Below the pieces are notes generated by a model. The model saw only the letters and a list, made by a program, of their open reading frames with translations, searched no databases and had not been told where the DNA came from. Position numbers and translations under genes: made by a program. This document shows, piece after piece, positions 53,206-61,563 of a stretch of DNA of 64,000 bases. The stretch comes from Flectobacillus major DSM 103. Its GTDB lineage: Bacteria > Bacteroidota > Bacteroidia > Cytophagales > Spirosomataceae. How positions within the stretch are numbered: position 1 is the first letter of the stretch; every line of letters starts with the position of its first letter. The stretch spans positions 1-64,000 of the forward strand of contig NZ_ATXY01000005.1 in NCBI RefSeq assembly GCF_000427405.1, given 5' to 3'.

Positions 53206-53836
53206 CCGATTATAGATATTTAAGTTTTAAAACAATGGCTCAAAAAAAGAATTAATTCTATATACTTAATAGACTATTTGTTTCTAAAAAAATCCTAGAA
53301 TAATTTTTCTAAGACCCTACTGCTAGTGTTTTCTGAGATTTTGTGCAAGTTAAGTATTTTATTCTATATAGTATATAATTTTAGTATACTAATTATTCAT
53401 TTTCTTTATTTATTAAAACAAAATACACAAATAGTACCAACAATTTCTATTATTAGAAAAATACTATTATGGTTTTGCATAAAAATATATGCTTCTTACA
53501 CTATTTGCATGAGATAAGACCGCCAACGCCAATACCAAAAGCATAATGATTGCTAATATTAGTATTCATAGTTGTATGTAAATTTATTAGGTTAAACATA
53601 AACTGTCATTAGTATTTGCCATCTGGTATCGTTGCCCCAAAAAACTGATAGACCGCTAGCAAGGGTATGTCATAGATTTGAACTATAACCATTTTCACGG
53701 AAAAATCTTATAACTTTTTGAGTACACTTGATAGGTTAGCTATAATCAAGATAAATAAAATGAGGAGTATTGCCTTTTAAAATATTTATTACTAATAAAA
53801 CTCATTTAACAAAACAACACTCCCACTTAAATCGCA
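53206..53836. other. Intergenic region between two minus-strand operons
   Basis: No gene is supported; short frames here are AT-rich and lack family features. A hairpin-like pair 53764-53772 and 53815-53823 (nine positions with one wobble, loop about 42 bases) lies just downstream of the DUF1254/1214 gene and may end that operon. The upstream region of the TonB receptor shows no exact TAnnTTTG box on the minus strand. Confidence 0.4.
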
Positions 53837-55267
53837 TTAGCCATTCACAATTACTTTCTTTATCGGTGGTTTTTTCCAGTTGCCTGTTTTGAGGTATTCG
53901 TCGCTTGCCCAGTAAATTCTTACAGATAAATTAAACGCTTCTTTGGGGGCAGGAAGCCAGTTGTTTTCTTGGGCTTTGCTTGGAGCTTCGTGCTGGATAT
54001 AGATATCTAATGAGCCATCAGCATTGTAATGGAGGTTGCTTCTATCACCAATGGCGTAGCGACGAATGGCATTTTCTGCCAAATATCCAGCTTTATCGTA
54101 CAAGGTAATCGACCAAAAAGCTCGTGCAGGTGGTGTTTTATTCGGCTCGAAATGAATGACATACTTGTTGTCTCCGTGCAATGGTTGCCCTTGTTCATCT
54201 TGTCGATAGCCTAAATAAACGGCATCTTCTGGCCCCAAAGCTCCCAAACCAAAATACGCAACGGCGGCTCTTTTCTGGTAATTTGTACCATAATGCCCAA
54301 TCGTAACGTCTGGCTTGCGGTCGTTGTCGTTGGTAAGAATGGTTCTTGCTTTGTCTAAGGCTGCAATAATTTCGGTAGGTAGTTTTTGTAAAGCGGTTTG
54401 GGTAGGTGTATCGAAGGCATTCAAACTGAATTTTTCGCCTGCTTTGATACCAATATTGGCAAATTTTTCTAAGGCTGCTTTATCAGCTTCAAAAGCAGGA
54501 TTTTTTACTAAAAGCTCATTCAAATAGGTAAAATATTCCTCAAGACTTAATTTTTTGAGGGCTTCTACTACGTTTCTTTTGCTTTTTAATACTTGTGCCG
54601 CTTCAGTAGATTCAACCGTGTAGGTGACAGAAACAGTATTGGACGCAACAGGTTCTTTTTTCCCTAATTGACTCAGAGGTGTCAATTTCAAACCGTCTTG
54701 CAGTTTGCTGACAAAGTTTTTGCCGTCTTCGGGGCTATTCACTTGGATACGTCCGATAATCCAAACCAAATCGGTTGGGGCTTTTACTTCTTCAATGCCT
54801 TTGGGTAATTTTCCTTGCCATTTTGGCCCCGTAATTACGTAGCGTTGGGCTTTTGTACCCGTGGTTCTTTTGCCGAAAGAAGCAAAAATATTTGTCCAAG
54901 CATCTTCCAAAGGAAAAACAGCGTAGCGGTCTTGGGTATCTGGAATATCCAAAATGATAGGTTCTGCTCCTAAATCCAAGAATGCCGATGAGTAAAAAGT
55001 ATCGTTATTGGGACGAACCACCGCCTTGAATGTATGGTCTGGAAAAGCCTTGCTATGGTTAAATTGGTTGGATGTTCTTGTGCCGAACGTACCTACAAGT
55101 CGGGTTAAATCGGTAAGAACCAAGGGCAAACCAAAAATATAAGCCTCTTTTGCTGTGGCAATTACCGAGTCGTCGTTGCTGTGCAAACCTTGGGCTTTCA
55201 ACAAAGAAACCGCCGAAAGGACAAGAGAGCTGGAGATGAATGTTCTTCTATTGATGGCTAAATTCAT
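53837..55267 (-). CDS. Exported DUF1254/DUF1214 protein
   Basis: The 476-residue protein has an N-terminal leader (MNLAINRRTFISSSLVLSAV, with RR at 7-8 resembling a Tat signal). The DUF1254 domain covers roughly 30-180 (AKEAYIFGLPLVLTDLTRLV, VVRPNNDTFYSSAFLDLGAE, PIILDIPDTQDRYAVFPLED) and the DUF1214 domain the C-terminal part (PPARAFWSITLYDKAGYLAE, IYWASDEYLKTGNWKKPPIK). No activity is firmly established for the pair, though relatives are repeatedly found in catabolic clusters. It is the last gene after sulfatases 5 and 4 and starts 24 bases after the stop of sulfatase 4, so it is probably co-transcribed. Confidence 0.88.
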   Translation of the reverse strand: MNLAINRRTFISSSLVLSAVSLLKAQGLHSNDDSVIATAKEAYIFGLPLVLTDLTRLVGTFGTRTSNQFNHSKAFPDHTFKAVVRPNNDTFYSSAFLDLGAEPIILDIPDTQDRYAVFPLEDAWTNIFASFGKRTTGTKAQRYVITGPKWQGKLPKGIEEVKAPTDLVWIIGRIQVNSPEDGKNFVSKLQDGLKLTPLSQLGKKEPVASNTVSVTYTVESTEAAQVLKSKRNVVEALKKLSLEEYFTYLNELLVKNPAFEADKAALEKFANIGIKAGEKFSLNAFDTPTQTALQKLPTEIIAALDKARTILTNDNDRKPDVTIGHYGTNYQKRAAVAYFGLGALGPEDAVYLGYRQDEQGQPLHGDNKYVIHFEPNKTPPARAFWSITLYDKAGYLAENAIRRYAIGDRSNLHYNADGSLDIYIQHEAPSKAQENNWLPAPKEAFNLSVRIYWASDEYLKTGNWKKPPIKKVIVNG

Positions 55268-55291
55268 ATTTTTATACTTGTTTACAAAATC

Positions 55292-57166
55292 TTATTTATG
55301 GATTGCTGTATTGGGTTGAGCTTGAGGATTCAGGAGACGAGCTTTAAAAGCTCTTTGAATCACAAATTCGGCATCTATTAATGGATAGATGTGATATTTG
55401 TCGGCCTCTGCATCGAACAAAGCCTTTAATTCTTTCAGCTTTTCAGGATACTTGTCGGCAAGGTTTACTCTTTCGTTGAAATCCTCGTTGATATTGTACA
55501 ACTCCCAAGTTTCGTTGGCAGGGTCGTTTACATATTTTTTTAGTGGTTCGCCATCATAGCCAAAAAGGTCAAACAAATTGGGGTGATGTGCAGCTCCAGC
55601 TTTCCAGCCATCTTTATAAATCGCTCTGTTGCCAAGAATAGTATAATACTGTTGAGTGTGTCGTGAAGGAGCGTTTTTGTCTTTGATAGAAAAAACAAGA
55701 CTGTTTCCCTGCAAAGGATTTTGTTTTACACCACGAATTGTCTCTAATTCCTTCGCACCAATTAATTCTAAAACCGAAGGAAATAAATCAATCAAGTGCG
55801 TGTATTGCCCTCTGATTCCTCCTTGTTCTTTCAATAATTTTGGATAACTAAAAATCAGCGGATTGTGCGTTGCCCCTTCGGCATTGGCATCTTGTTTCCA
55901 AAGTTTGAATGGTGTATTGGCAGCCTGAGCCCAACCAAGCGGATAATTGGCTTCGGTTGTTACTTCTTTTCCACCAATTTTGTCGATTTGTGCCAATAAC
56001 GATTGCTTATAATCTTCCCTTTTGATTTTGGCAATACCCAAGCCCGCTCTATTAATTACACCATATTCGCTACCTTCTTTACTAGCACCATTGTCGCCAA
56101 TAATGGCAAAAATGGCTGTGTTTTCATATTGTCCCTTTTTTTTCAAATGTTGAATTAAACGACCAATTTCATAATCTGTATATTCCAAAAAGCCCGCATA
56201 TACTTCAAAGAAACGAGCAGAAAGTTTTTTCTCATCGGCTGGTAAATCTTTCCAAGCCTTAATCAATTCATTTCTTTCAGGCAATTGAGCATCGGCTGGT
56301 ATAAGCCCCAATTTCTTCTGATTGGCTAATACTTTTTCTCGGTACACGTCCCAGCCTTCGTCAAATTTGCCTCTGTATTTATCGCTCCATTCTTTATCTA
56401 CTTGATGCGGTGCATGGGTTGCCCCAGGAGCATAATACAAAAAGAAAGGCTTATCGGGCGAAATACTTCTGTGTTTGGTCAAATAACTAATGGCTTTATC
56501 AGTTATCAGTTTGTTTAAATGACTTCCATCGGGTTTGATGTGAACATTGTCTTCCACCAAATCAGGTTTGTATTGGTCGGTTGCTCCACCCAAGAAGCCA
56601 AAATTATGGTCAAAACCTTTCCCTGAAGGCCATCTATCAAAAGGCCCGAGGTCGGTTATTTCTTCATCAGGGGTCAAATGCCATTTACCCAACTGGTAAG
56701 TACTATATCCATTTTCTCTTAATGTTTCCGCAATTGTTCCATTTTCAGGCTGAATAAAACCATGATACCCTGGATATTCAGCACGAGCCGCAACATGAGG
56801 GAATAAACCCATGCCTGCAGTATGTTGGTTTCTGCCTGTCAACAAAGCCGTACGCGTAGGCGAGCAAATGCCCGTAGTATGAAAATTGGTATATCGTAAA
56901 CCTCTATTAGCTAATGAATCTAAATTGGGAGTATGAATTAATCCTCCAAAAGCACTTGCTGCTCCAAAACCAATATCGTCTATCAGAATCCAAATAATAT
57001 TGGGAGCATCCTTTGGGGCTTTTTTTAAATAATTGATGTTTTGCAAAGGAGCATTTTTCCAAGACTGATCCACTTTGGTTTGAGAAAATGTACTTGTAGC
57101 TATTCCCATTGATAGGGATAACAAGGAAAGTTTTTTCAGAGAATAAATAAGTTCATTTGTTTTCAT
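55292..57166 (-). CDS. Exported arylsulfatase (Cys-type) 4
   Basis: This 624-residue enzyme has a signal peptide (about 1-29, STFSQ), the metal pair D63-D64 in IIWILIDDIGFGAASAFGGL, the maturation motif GICSPTRTALLTGRNQHTAG (C101), QLGKWHLTPDEE and FAIIGDNGASKEGSEYG. It resembles the large Pseudomonas-type arylsulfatases (PAS/AtsA with CSPTR and NxHTxGMG), which cleave aryl or alkyl sulfates. It is the largest of the five sulfatases, in line with that subgroup. The N-terminal leader precedes PKDAPNIIWI, so it acts in the periplasm. It lies 81 bases after sulfatase 5. Physiological substrate unknown. Confidence 0.94.
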   Translation of the reverse strand: MKTNELIYSLKKLSLLSLSMGIATSTFSQTKVDQSWKNAPLQNINYLKKAPKDAPNIIWILIDDIGFGAASAFGGLIHTPNLDSLANRGLRYTNFHTTGICSPTRTALLTGRNQHTAGMGLFPHVAARAEYPGYHGFIQPENGTIAETLRENGYSTYQLGKWHLTPDEEITDLGPFDRWPSGKGFDHNFGFLGGATDQYKPDLVEDNVHIKPDGSHLNKLITDKAISYLTKHRSISPDKPFFLYYAPGATHAPHQVDKEWSDKYRGKFDEGWDVYREKVLANQKKLGLIPADAQLPERNELIKAWKDLPADEKKLSARFFEVYAGFLEYTDYEIGRLIQHLKKKGQYENTAIFAIIGDNGASKEGSEYGVINRAGLGIAKIKREDYKQSLLAQIDKIGGKEVTTEANYPLGWAQAANTPFKLWKQDANAEGATHNPLIFSYPKLLKEQGGIRGQYTHLIDLFPSVLELIGAKELETIRGVKQNPLQGNSLVFSIKDKNAPSRHTQQYYTILGNRAIYKDGWKAGAAHHPNLFDLFGYDGEPLKKYVNDPANETWELYNINEDFNERVNLADKYPEKLKELKALFDAEADKYHIYPLIDAEFVIQRAFKARLLNPQAQPNTAIHK

Positions 57167-57247
57167 GTTCGATATATTTTGATGTTTTTAAAATCTTAGA
57201 GCAAATATTGCTTGGCCGAGGGCTGATAAATGGAAGCCCATCGCTAT

Positions 57248-58864
57248 TTATAAATCAACCAAATATTTTTCGTCGCCAAAGTTGAATTCATAGTGCATTA
57301 TGCTTGGCCACAAGGGTTTTAGTAATTCTTTTTCCCACTGCTCTAAGGCTTTACTTAATTCTTTTAATTTAGCAGGGTTTTCGCCTGATAAGTCATTCGT
57401 TTCGGCTTTGTCTTTTTTGAGATTATAGAGCCAGTGTTTCTGGTTTTTACCGCTAATCACCAATTTCCAATCGCCTTTTCTGATAGCTTTGGCATCGCCC
57501 GAACGCCAATACAAACTGGCGTGTGCTTCTTCGTTTTTGTTTACTTTATTGACCAAATCAACGCCATCGTAAGTACGGTCGCTGGGTAGTTTTGCACCAA
57601 TGACTGAAGCAATCGTACTAAATATATCCAACGTACTCACAGGCTGACTGTAAACTGTATGAGCTTTAACTTTGCCTTTCCAACGCAAGGCAAAAGGCAC
57701 ATTGATACCGCCTTCAAAATGAGAGAATTTTCCGCCTTTGAGGGGTGCGTTAGTTGTGGCGTGTGTGTAGGTAGCACCGCCATTGTCGCTGGCAAAAACG
57801 ATAAGGGTATTTTCTTCTAAACCTTCGTCTTTTACTTTTTTCAAAATCTGAGCAATGGCATCGTCTAAAGCCGAAATCATGGCATAATACACCCTTTTGT
57901 TTTCGTCTTTTATGTGGGCAAAACGGTCGTAATACTTTTTACGAACCTGAAAAGGCGTATGTGGTGCATTGAAAGGCACATACAAAAGGAAAGGCTTCTT
58001 TTTGTTTTTATCAATAAAAGCAGTGGCTTCTTCGGCAAATTTTTCTGTTAAAAATGCTTTTTCATCAATAATTGTCGTATCTCTACGGATGCGACCCGTG
58101 CCAACTCGACCATTGCCCCAAATCATTTTGTCGGTAAAATCGCTGTGGTGATGGTTGATAATATCGGGATTATCTTCATGGGCAAAAAGCGAAAATGCTT
58201 GATAAAAACCATAATGATAATCGAAACCACGCTCTAAAGGCGTAAAGCCCTTGGTATGTCCCAAATGCCATTTACCGATAATTCCTGTGGCATATCCTTG
58301 TTTTTTGGCTAAATCGGCAAACGTAATTTCAGATTGTGGCAAACCTTGCGAAGCAATCGACTTGGCACTTGGATAGGTAATTTTGGGATTTGGATGCCAG
58401 TCGTTGGTATTCATAAAATATTTTACCGCCAAGTATTCCAAGTTATTTTTAGGGTAACGGTCGCCAGGTTGTAGCTCATGCCCAAAACGCTGTTGGTATC
58501 TGCCCGTGAGCAAACCTGCCCGAGAAGGTGAACAAATCGGAGCAGACACATAGCCATCGGTGAACGTAACGCCCGAAGCCGCCAAGGAATCAATCGTTGG
58601 TGTGGGTGCGGCCTTGCCACCGTACAAAGAAATATCGTACTTGCCCAAATCATCAGCCAGCAGAATAATTACATTAGGTTTGGCGTGGTTTGGTGTTGAA
58701 TCAGGTTGAGCCAAGAAATCACGTTTTCCTTTTGCCAACACTTCGTCCACTTTTACCAAGGTATCATCTGTATTAATCGGGCGAAGCAAATACACCGCAG
58801 CAAGCCCCAATACGCCCAGTACGGGTAAGCCTATTTTTACGATTTTCTTCTTGAAAAATGCCAT
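57248..58864 (-). CDS. Membrane-anchored sulfatase (Cys-type) 5
   Basis: The 538-residue protein has a basic N-terminus and one hydrophobic segment (FKKKIVKIGLPVLGVLGLAA, about 4-27) without a clear cleavage site, so it may be a signal anchor. The sulfatase domain shows NVIILLADDLGKYDISLYGG (D71-D72), the maturation motif APICSPSRAGLLTGRYQQRF (C111), IGKWHLGHT and FASDNGGATYTHATTNAP. Start is ATG 58864; a longer frame from 58942 overlaps the end of the DUF2490 gene and adds a stretch unlike a leader. It follows DUF2490 after 37 bases. Probably a sulfate ester hydrolase tethered in the periplasm. Confidence 0.92.
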   Translation of the reverse strand: MAFFKKKIVKIGLPVLGVLGLAAVYLLRPINTDDTLVKVDEVLAKGKRDFLAQPDSTPNHAKPNVIILLADDLGKYDISLYGGKAAPTPTIDSLAASGVTFTDGYVSAPICSPSRAGLLTGRYQQRFGHELQPGDRYPKNNLEYLAVKYFMNTNDWHPNPKITYPSAKSIASQGLPQSEITFADLAKKQGYATGIIGKWHLGHTKGFTPLERGFDYHYGFYQAFSLFAHEDNPDIINHHHSDFTDKMIWGNGRVGTGRIRRDTTIIDEKAFLTEKFAEEATAFIDKNKKKPFLLYVPFNAPHTPFQVRKKYYDRFAHIKDENKRVYYAMISALDDAIAQILKKVKDEGLEENTLIVFASDNGGATYTHATTNAPLKGGKFSHFEGGINVPFALRWKGKVKAHTVYSQPVSTLDIFSTIASVIGAKLPSDRTYDGVDLVNKVNKNEEAHASLYWRSGDAKAIRKGDWKLVISGKNQKHWLYNLKKDKAETNDLSGENPAKLKELSKALEQWEKELLKPLWPSIMHYEFNFGDEKYLVDL

Positions 58865-58901
58865 TGTATTATTTAGTAATGAGTGGTTTAGTGATTGATT
58901 G

Positions 58902-59690
58902 TCAGACTCTTTTTTTCTTAAACTGACTAAAAAGATTATCAAAGGTCAATACGCCCCAAATGATGTTTGAATAATCGGTTTCTGTTCCAGAAGGTCGCTC
59001 TTGGATTCCCCAGATGTACCCAAGACTGGTTTTGATATTTTTGGTTATGGGGTAATTAAAACCTACATAAACCCTGTTTTGGTCGAAAATATTCGGATTT
59101 CCACGCACAGCTTTCCCGAATTGGATAAATATTTCATCATTGGCAACCAAGGTGATAGGTTTGGGAAGCCAAGATGGTTTAAGTGTTTTTTCAAAGCGTA
59201 ACATATAGCGAACCCTCCAATTGGGCTGAAAAACGCCATTGTTGAGTAAATCTCTTTGCCTATATTCAAGCCCATATCTATTTATCAGATTAAAATATTT
59301 TCCTTTTACTTCATTATCAACCCTCGCCGAAATACGCCATTCTGTGATTTCGGGTTTTTCTATGTCTGCTGGTTTAGCTACTAAAATCCAGCTTTTGAAA
59401 TATCCCAAAGGAGAAAATGAGAATTTTGTCGTTGATGAAACTGTATAATGTAACCAACCCCAATAACTCGTAAATTGACTGGCTTCGAATATATCAAAAT
59501 CCGATTGCTCAACATTTTGTCGCCTATGTTGCAAGTACAACTCCCATCTAAGCCTTTTATGGATGGTGTCGGTAAGGACTAACCTTCCCCAAGAAAGATT
59601 ATGATGATAGCTTTTTTGAGCTTGTATTTTTATTGAAAAAATAATGAAACTGAAAATGAGTACACTGAATATTCTGTAAAGTTGTTTCAT
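58902..59690 (-). CDS. DUF2490 outer membrane beta-barrel-like protein
   Basis: The 262-residue product has a signal peptide (about 1-24, IKIQAQ) and alternating hydrophobic beta strands, with the DUF2490 marks NLSWGRLVLTDTIHKRLRWE, RYGLEYRQRD, WRVRYMLRFEKTL, EIFIQFG, FDQNRVYVGFNYPITKNIKT and LGYIWGIQERPSGTETDYSN. The family is thought to be outer membrane barrels of unknown function. Its position between the SusC/SusD4 pair and the sulfatases suggests it contributes to substrate passage or surface assembly, though nothing direct shows that. The 206-base gap upstream has a small palindrome (59718-59748). Confidence 0.85.
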   Translation of the reverse strand: MKQLYRIFSVLIFSFIIFSIKIQAQKSYHHNLSWGRLVLTDTIHKRLRWELYLQHRRQNVEQSDFDIFEASQFTSYWGWLHYTVSSTTKFSFSPLGYFKSWILVAKPADIEKPEITEWRISARVDNEVKGKYFNLINRYGLEYRQRDLLNNGVFQPNWRVRYMLRFEKTLKPSWLPKPITLVANDEIFIQFGKAVRGNPNIFDQNRVYVGFNYPITKNIKTSLGYIWGIQERPSGTETDYSNIIWGVLTFDNLFSQFKKKRV

Positions 59691-59717
59691 TCATTTTTGG
59701 CTTAAATTTGTTTTAAT

Positions 59718-59748
59718 ACACATAAGGTTTCTCAAATGAATTATGTGT
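59718..59748. repeat. Small inverted repeat upstream of DUF2490
   Basis: ACACATAA (59718-59725) and TTATGTGT (59741-59748) pair over a 15-base loop in the 206-base gap between susD4 and the DUF2490 gene. It could be an operator or part of a weak terminator. No other feature is seen in this gap. Confidence 0.35.
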
Positions 59749-59896
59749 GTATGTAATTAAGAAATTGAGCAAATTAGTGAGTTGTGAATGAGGTATTTTT
59801 ATTTCTAAAAGAATGTAAACATATATTATCTAAATGCTTACTGGCTTAGAAGAATTTATACTTTTTAAAATCTCCCATTCACAATTCACTCAATAG

Positions 59897-61465
59897 TTAC
59901 TTCCAAAGCGTATTTTGCTCCAACTTAGGGTTATTGTCGATTTCTGATTGTGGAATCGGATATAAGCGGTGCTTGTCGGTAGCGTTGGTTTTACCTACTT
60001 TTTGGAGATTAGCCACAAATGTACTTTTGCCCGAAGCGTCTTTTTGACGAATCAAATCGAACCAACGTTGGTATTCAAATACCACTTCTAAACGACGGTC
60101 AAGATACACCGCTTCACGGAATTGGTCTTTGGTCAAGCCTGTTTGTAAATCTGGCAATCCTGCTCTACGACGAACACGGTTGAGCGATTTGTAAGCCTTG
60201 GCAGTTGGTCCATTCAGTTCGTTTTCGGCTTCGGCATGAATTAATAACACTTCGGCATAACGAATAATAGCAACATTAGCCGCTGACTCGTTTGTGACAG
60301 AAGTAGAGTTCGGGTCCCAAGTTTTGTTGAAAAATGGCGTTGAATCGTTTGGCACAGCCAGATTGGCAATAGGTAAGCCGTACTTTCTACCGTTGGTTGG
60401 GCTTGTAAAGCTGGTGACAAAGGTTACACGCTTGCGTTTGTCGGCAGGGTCATACAATTTGTATACGCTAAAAAACTTATCATTTCCTACCGTATAGAAA
60501 CGTACCATGTCGGCATATCCTCCAGACAAACCCGGAATACCAGTCAAAATAGAACGAGGGTTTTGGTTGTTTCCCTGTAGTTGAGCATTTGATTTAAACT
60601 GAGCCGAAAAGATATGTTCTTTACCATTTTTGGTAGCAGGCAAAAACACATCTGCAAAATTATCGAACAAATCATAGCCATAATTGCCTGTTCCGCCATC
60701 GGCAGGCGAAAGTACTTCTTCTGCTTTTTTTACGGCATCGGCATAATTTTGAGTAAGATTCAACGGTAATGAAGCTTTGGTCAAATACACTTTTGATAAC
60801 AATGCTTTGGCGGCACCCGAAGTAGCTCTACCTACATCGGGCGAGCTATAGGTAGTTGGTAATACAGCAGCGGCCTCTGTCAAATCCTTTTCAATTTGAG
60901 CATACACTTCTGTTGATGGCGATTTGGCAATGGCATAATCAGCCGCATTTACGTACTTTTGGTAAGATGTAATCAATGGTACATCACCATATAGACGCAC
61001 TAGATTGAAGTAATACAAGGCTCTTAAAAACTTGGTCTCACCCAGCAAACGAGCTTTAAGCGTTGCATCAATATTGATGGCTGGAATTTTTTCTAAAGCT
61101 ACGTTGGCTTTTTTGATGGCAGCATAGTGTTGTTGCCAAAGTTCATATACACGCAAATTTGATGAAGAATGAGCCAATACTGCCAATGAGCGTACATCGG
61201 GGTTGGTTGCTCCTGGCCCTGGGTCTTCGTCGTCGCCTGCAAAATTCATTCCCGTATTAAACAATGTATTGTAAGGTGTTTGCACCGACGGCCCACCCGA
61301 GTTTAATAAGAAATAAACCGCATTGACGGCATTGATAGCATCCGTTTGCGTTTTGTAATATTGGTCTTCTGAAATAATAGAAGCGGGGTTTTCTTTCAAA
61401 AATGATTCGCAAGAACTCGCCGTTAATCCGATACTTGCAAGAGCGATATATTTTAGTACTTTCAT
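59897..61465 (-). CDS. SusD/RagB family lipoprotein 4
   Basis: The 522-residue product has a lipoprotein signal with lipobox TASSC (Cys19). SusD features are QTDAINAVNAVYFLLNSGGP, ETKFLRALYYFNLVRLYGDV, NVAIIRYAEVLLIHAEAENE, LNRVRRRAGLPDL and DRRLEVVFEYQRWFDLIRQK. It differs from SusD1-3 in having the longer RagB-like C-terminus, so it belongs to a separate SusD branch. It pairs with the truncated SusC4 99 bases upstream and leads into DUF2490 and two sulfatases, making this the only SusC/SusD unit here with sulfatases directly attached. Confidence 0.94.
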   Translation of the reverse strand: MKVLKYIALASIGLTASSCESFLKENPASIISEDQYYKTQTDAINAVNAVYFLLNSGGPSVQTPYNTLFNTGMNFAGDDEDPGPGATNPDVRSLAVLAHSSSNLRVYELWQQHYAAIKKANVALEKIPAINIDATLKARLLGETKFLRALYYFNLVRLYGDVPLITSYQKYVNAADYAIAKSPSTEVYAQIEKDLTEAAAVLPTTYSSPDVGRATSGAAKALLSKVYLTKASLPLNLTQNYADAVKKAEEVLSPADGGTGNYGYDLFDNFADVFLPATKNGKEHIFSAQFKSNAQLQGNNQNPRSILTGIPGLSGGYADMVRFYTVGNDKFFSVYKLYDPADKRKRVTFVTSFTSPTNGRKYGLPIANLAVPNDSTPFFNKTWDPNSTSVTNESAANVAIIRYAEVLLIHAEAENELNGPTAKAYKSLNRVRRRAGLPDLQTGLTKDQFREAVYLDRRLEVVFEYQRWFDLIRQKDASGKSTFVANLQKVGKTNATDKHRLYPIPQSEIDNNPKLEQNTLWK

Positions 61466-61563
61466 GGTATTCCGAAATTAATTTTGATTTCATGGGGCTA
61501 TAAGCAATAGGCTTTAAGCAGTTTGGTTGTGCTTATTGCCTAATGCCATTTGCTTACAGCTTT

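Noticed and set aside
58865-58942. Longer N-terminus for sulfatase 5
   Set aside because: It overlaps the 3' end of the DUF2490 gene and does not resemble a leader; ATG 58864 gives a normal basic-plus-hydrophobic anchor.
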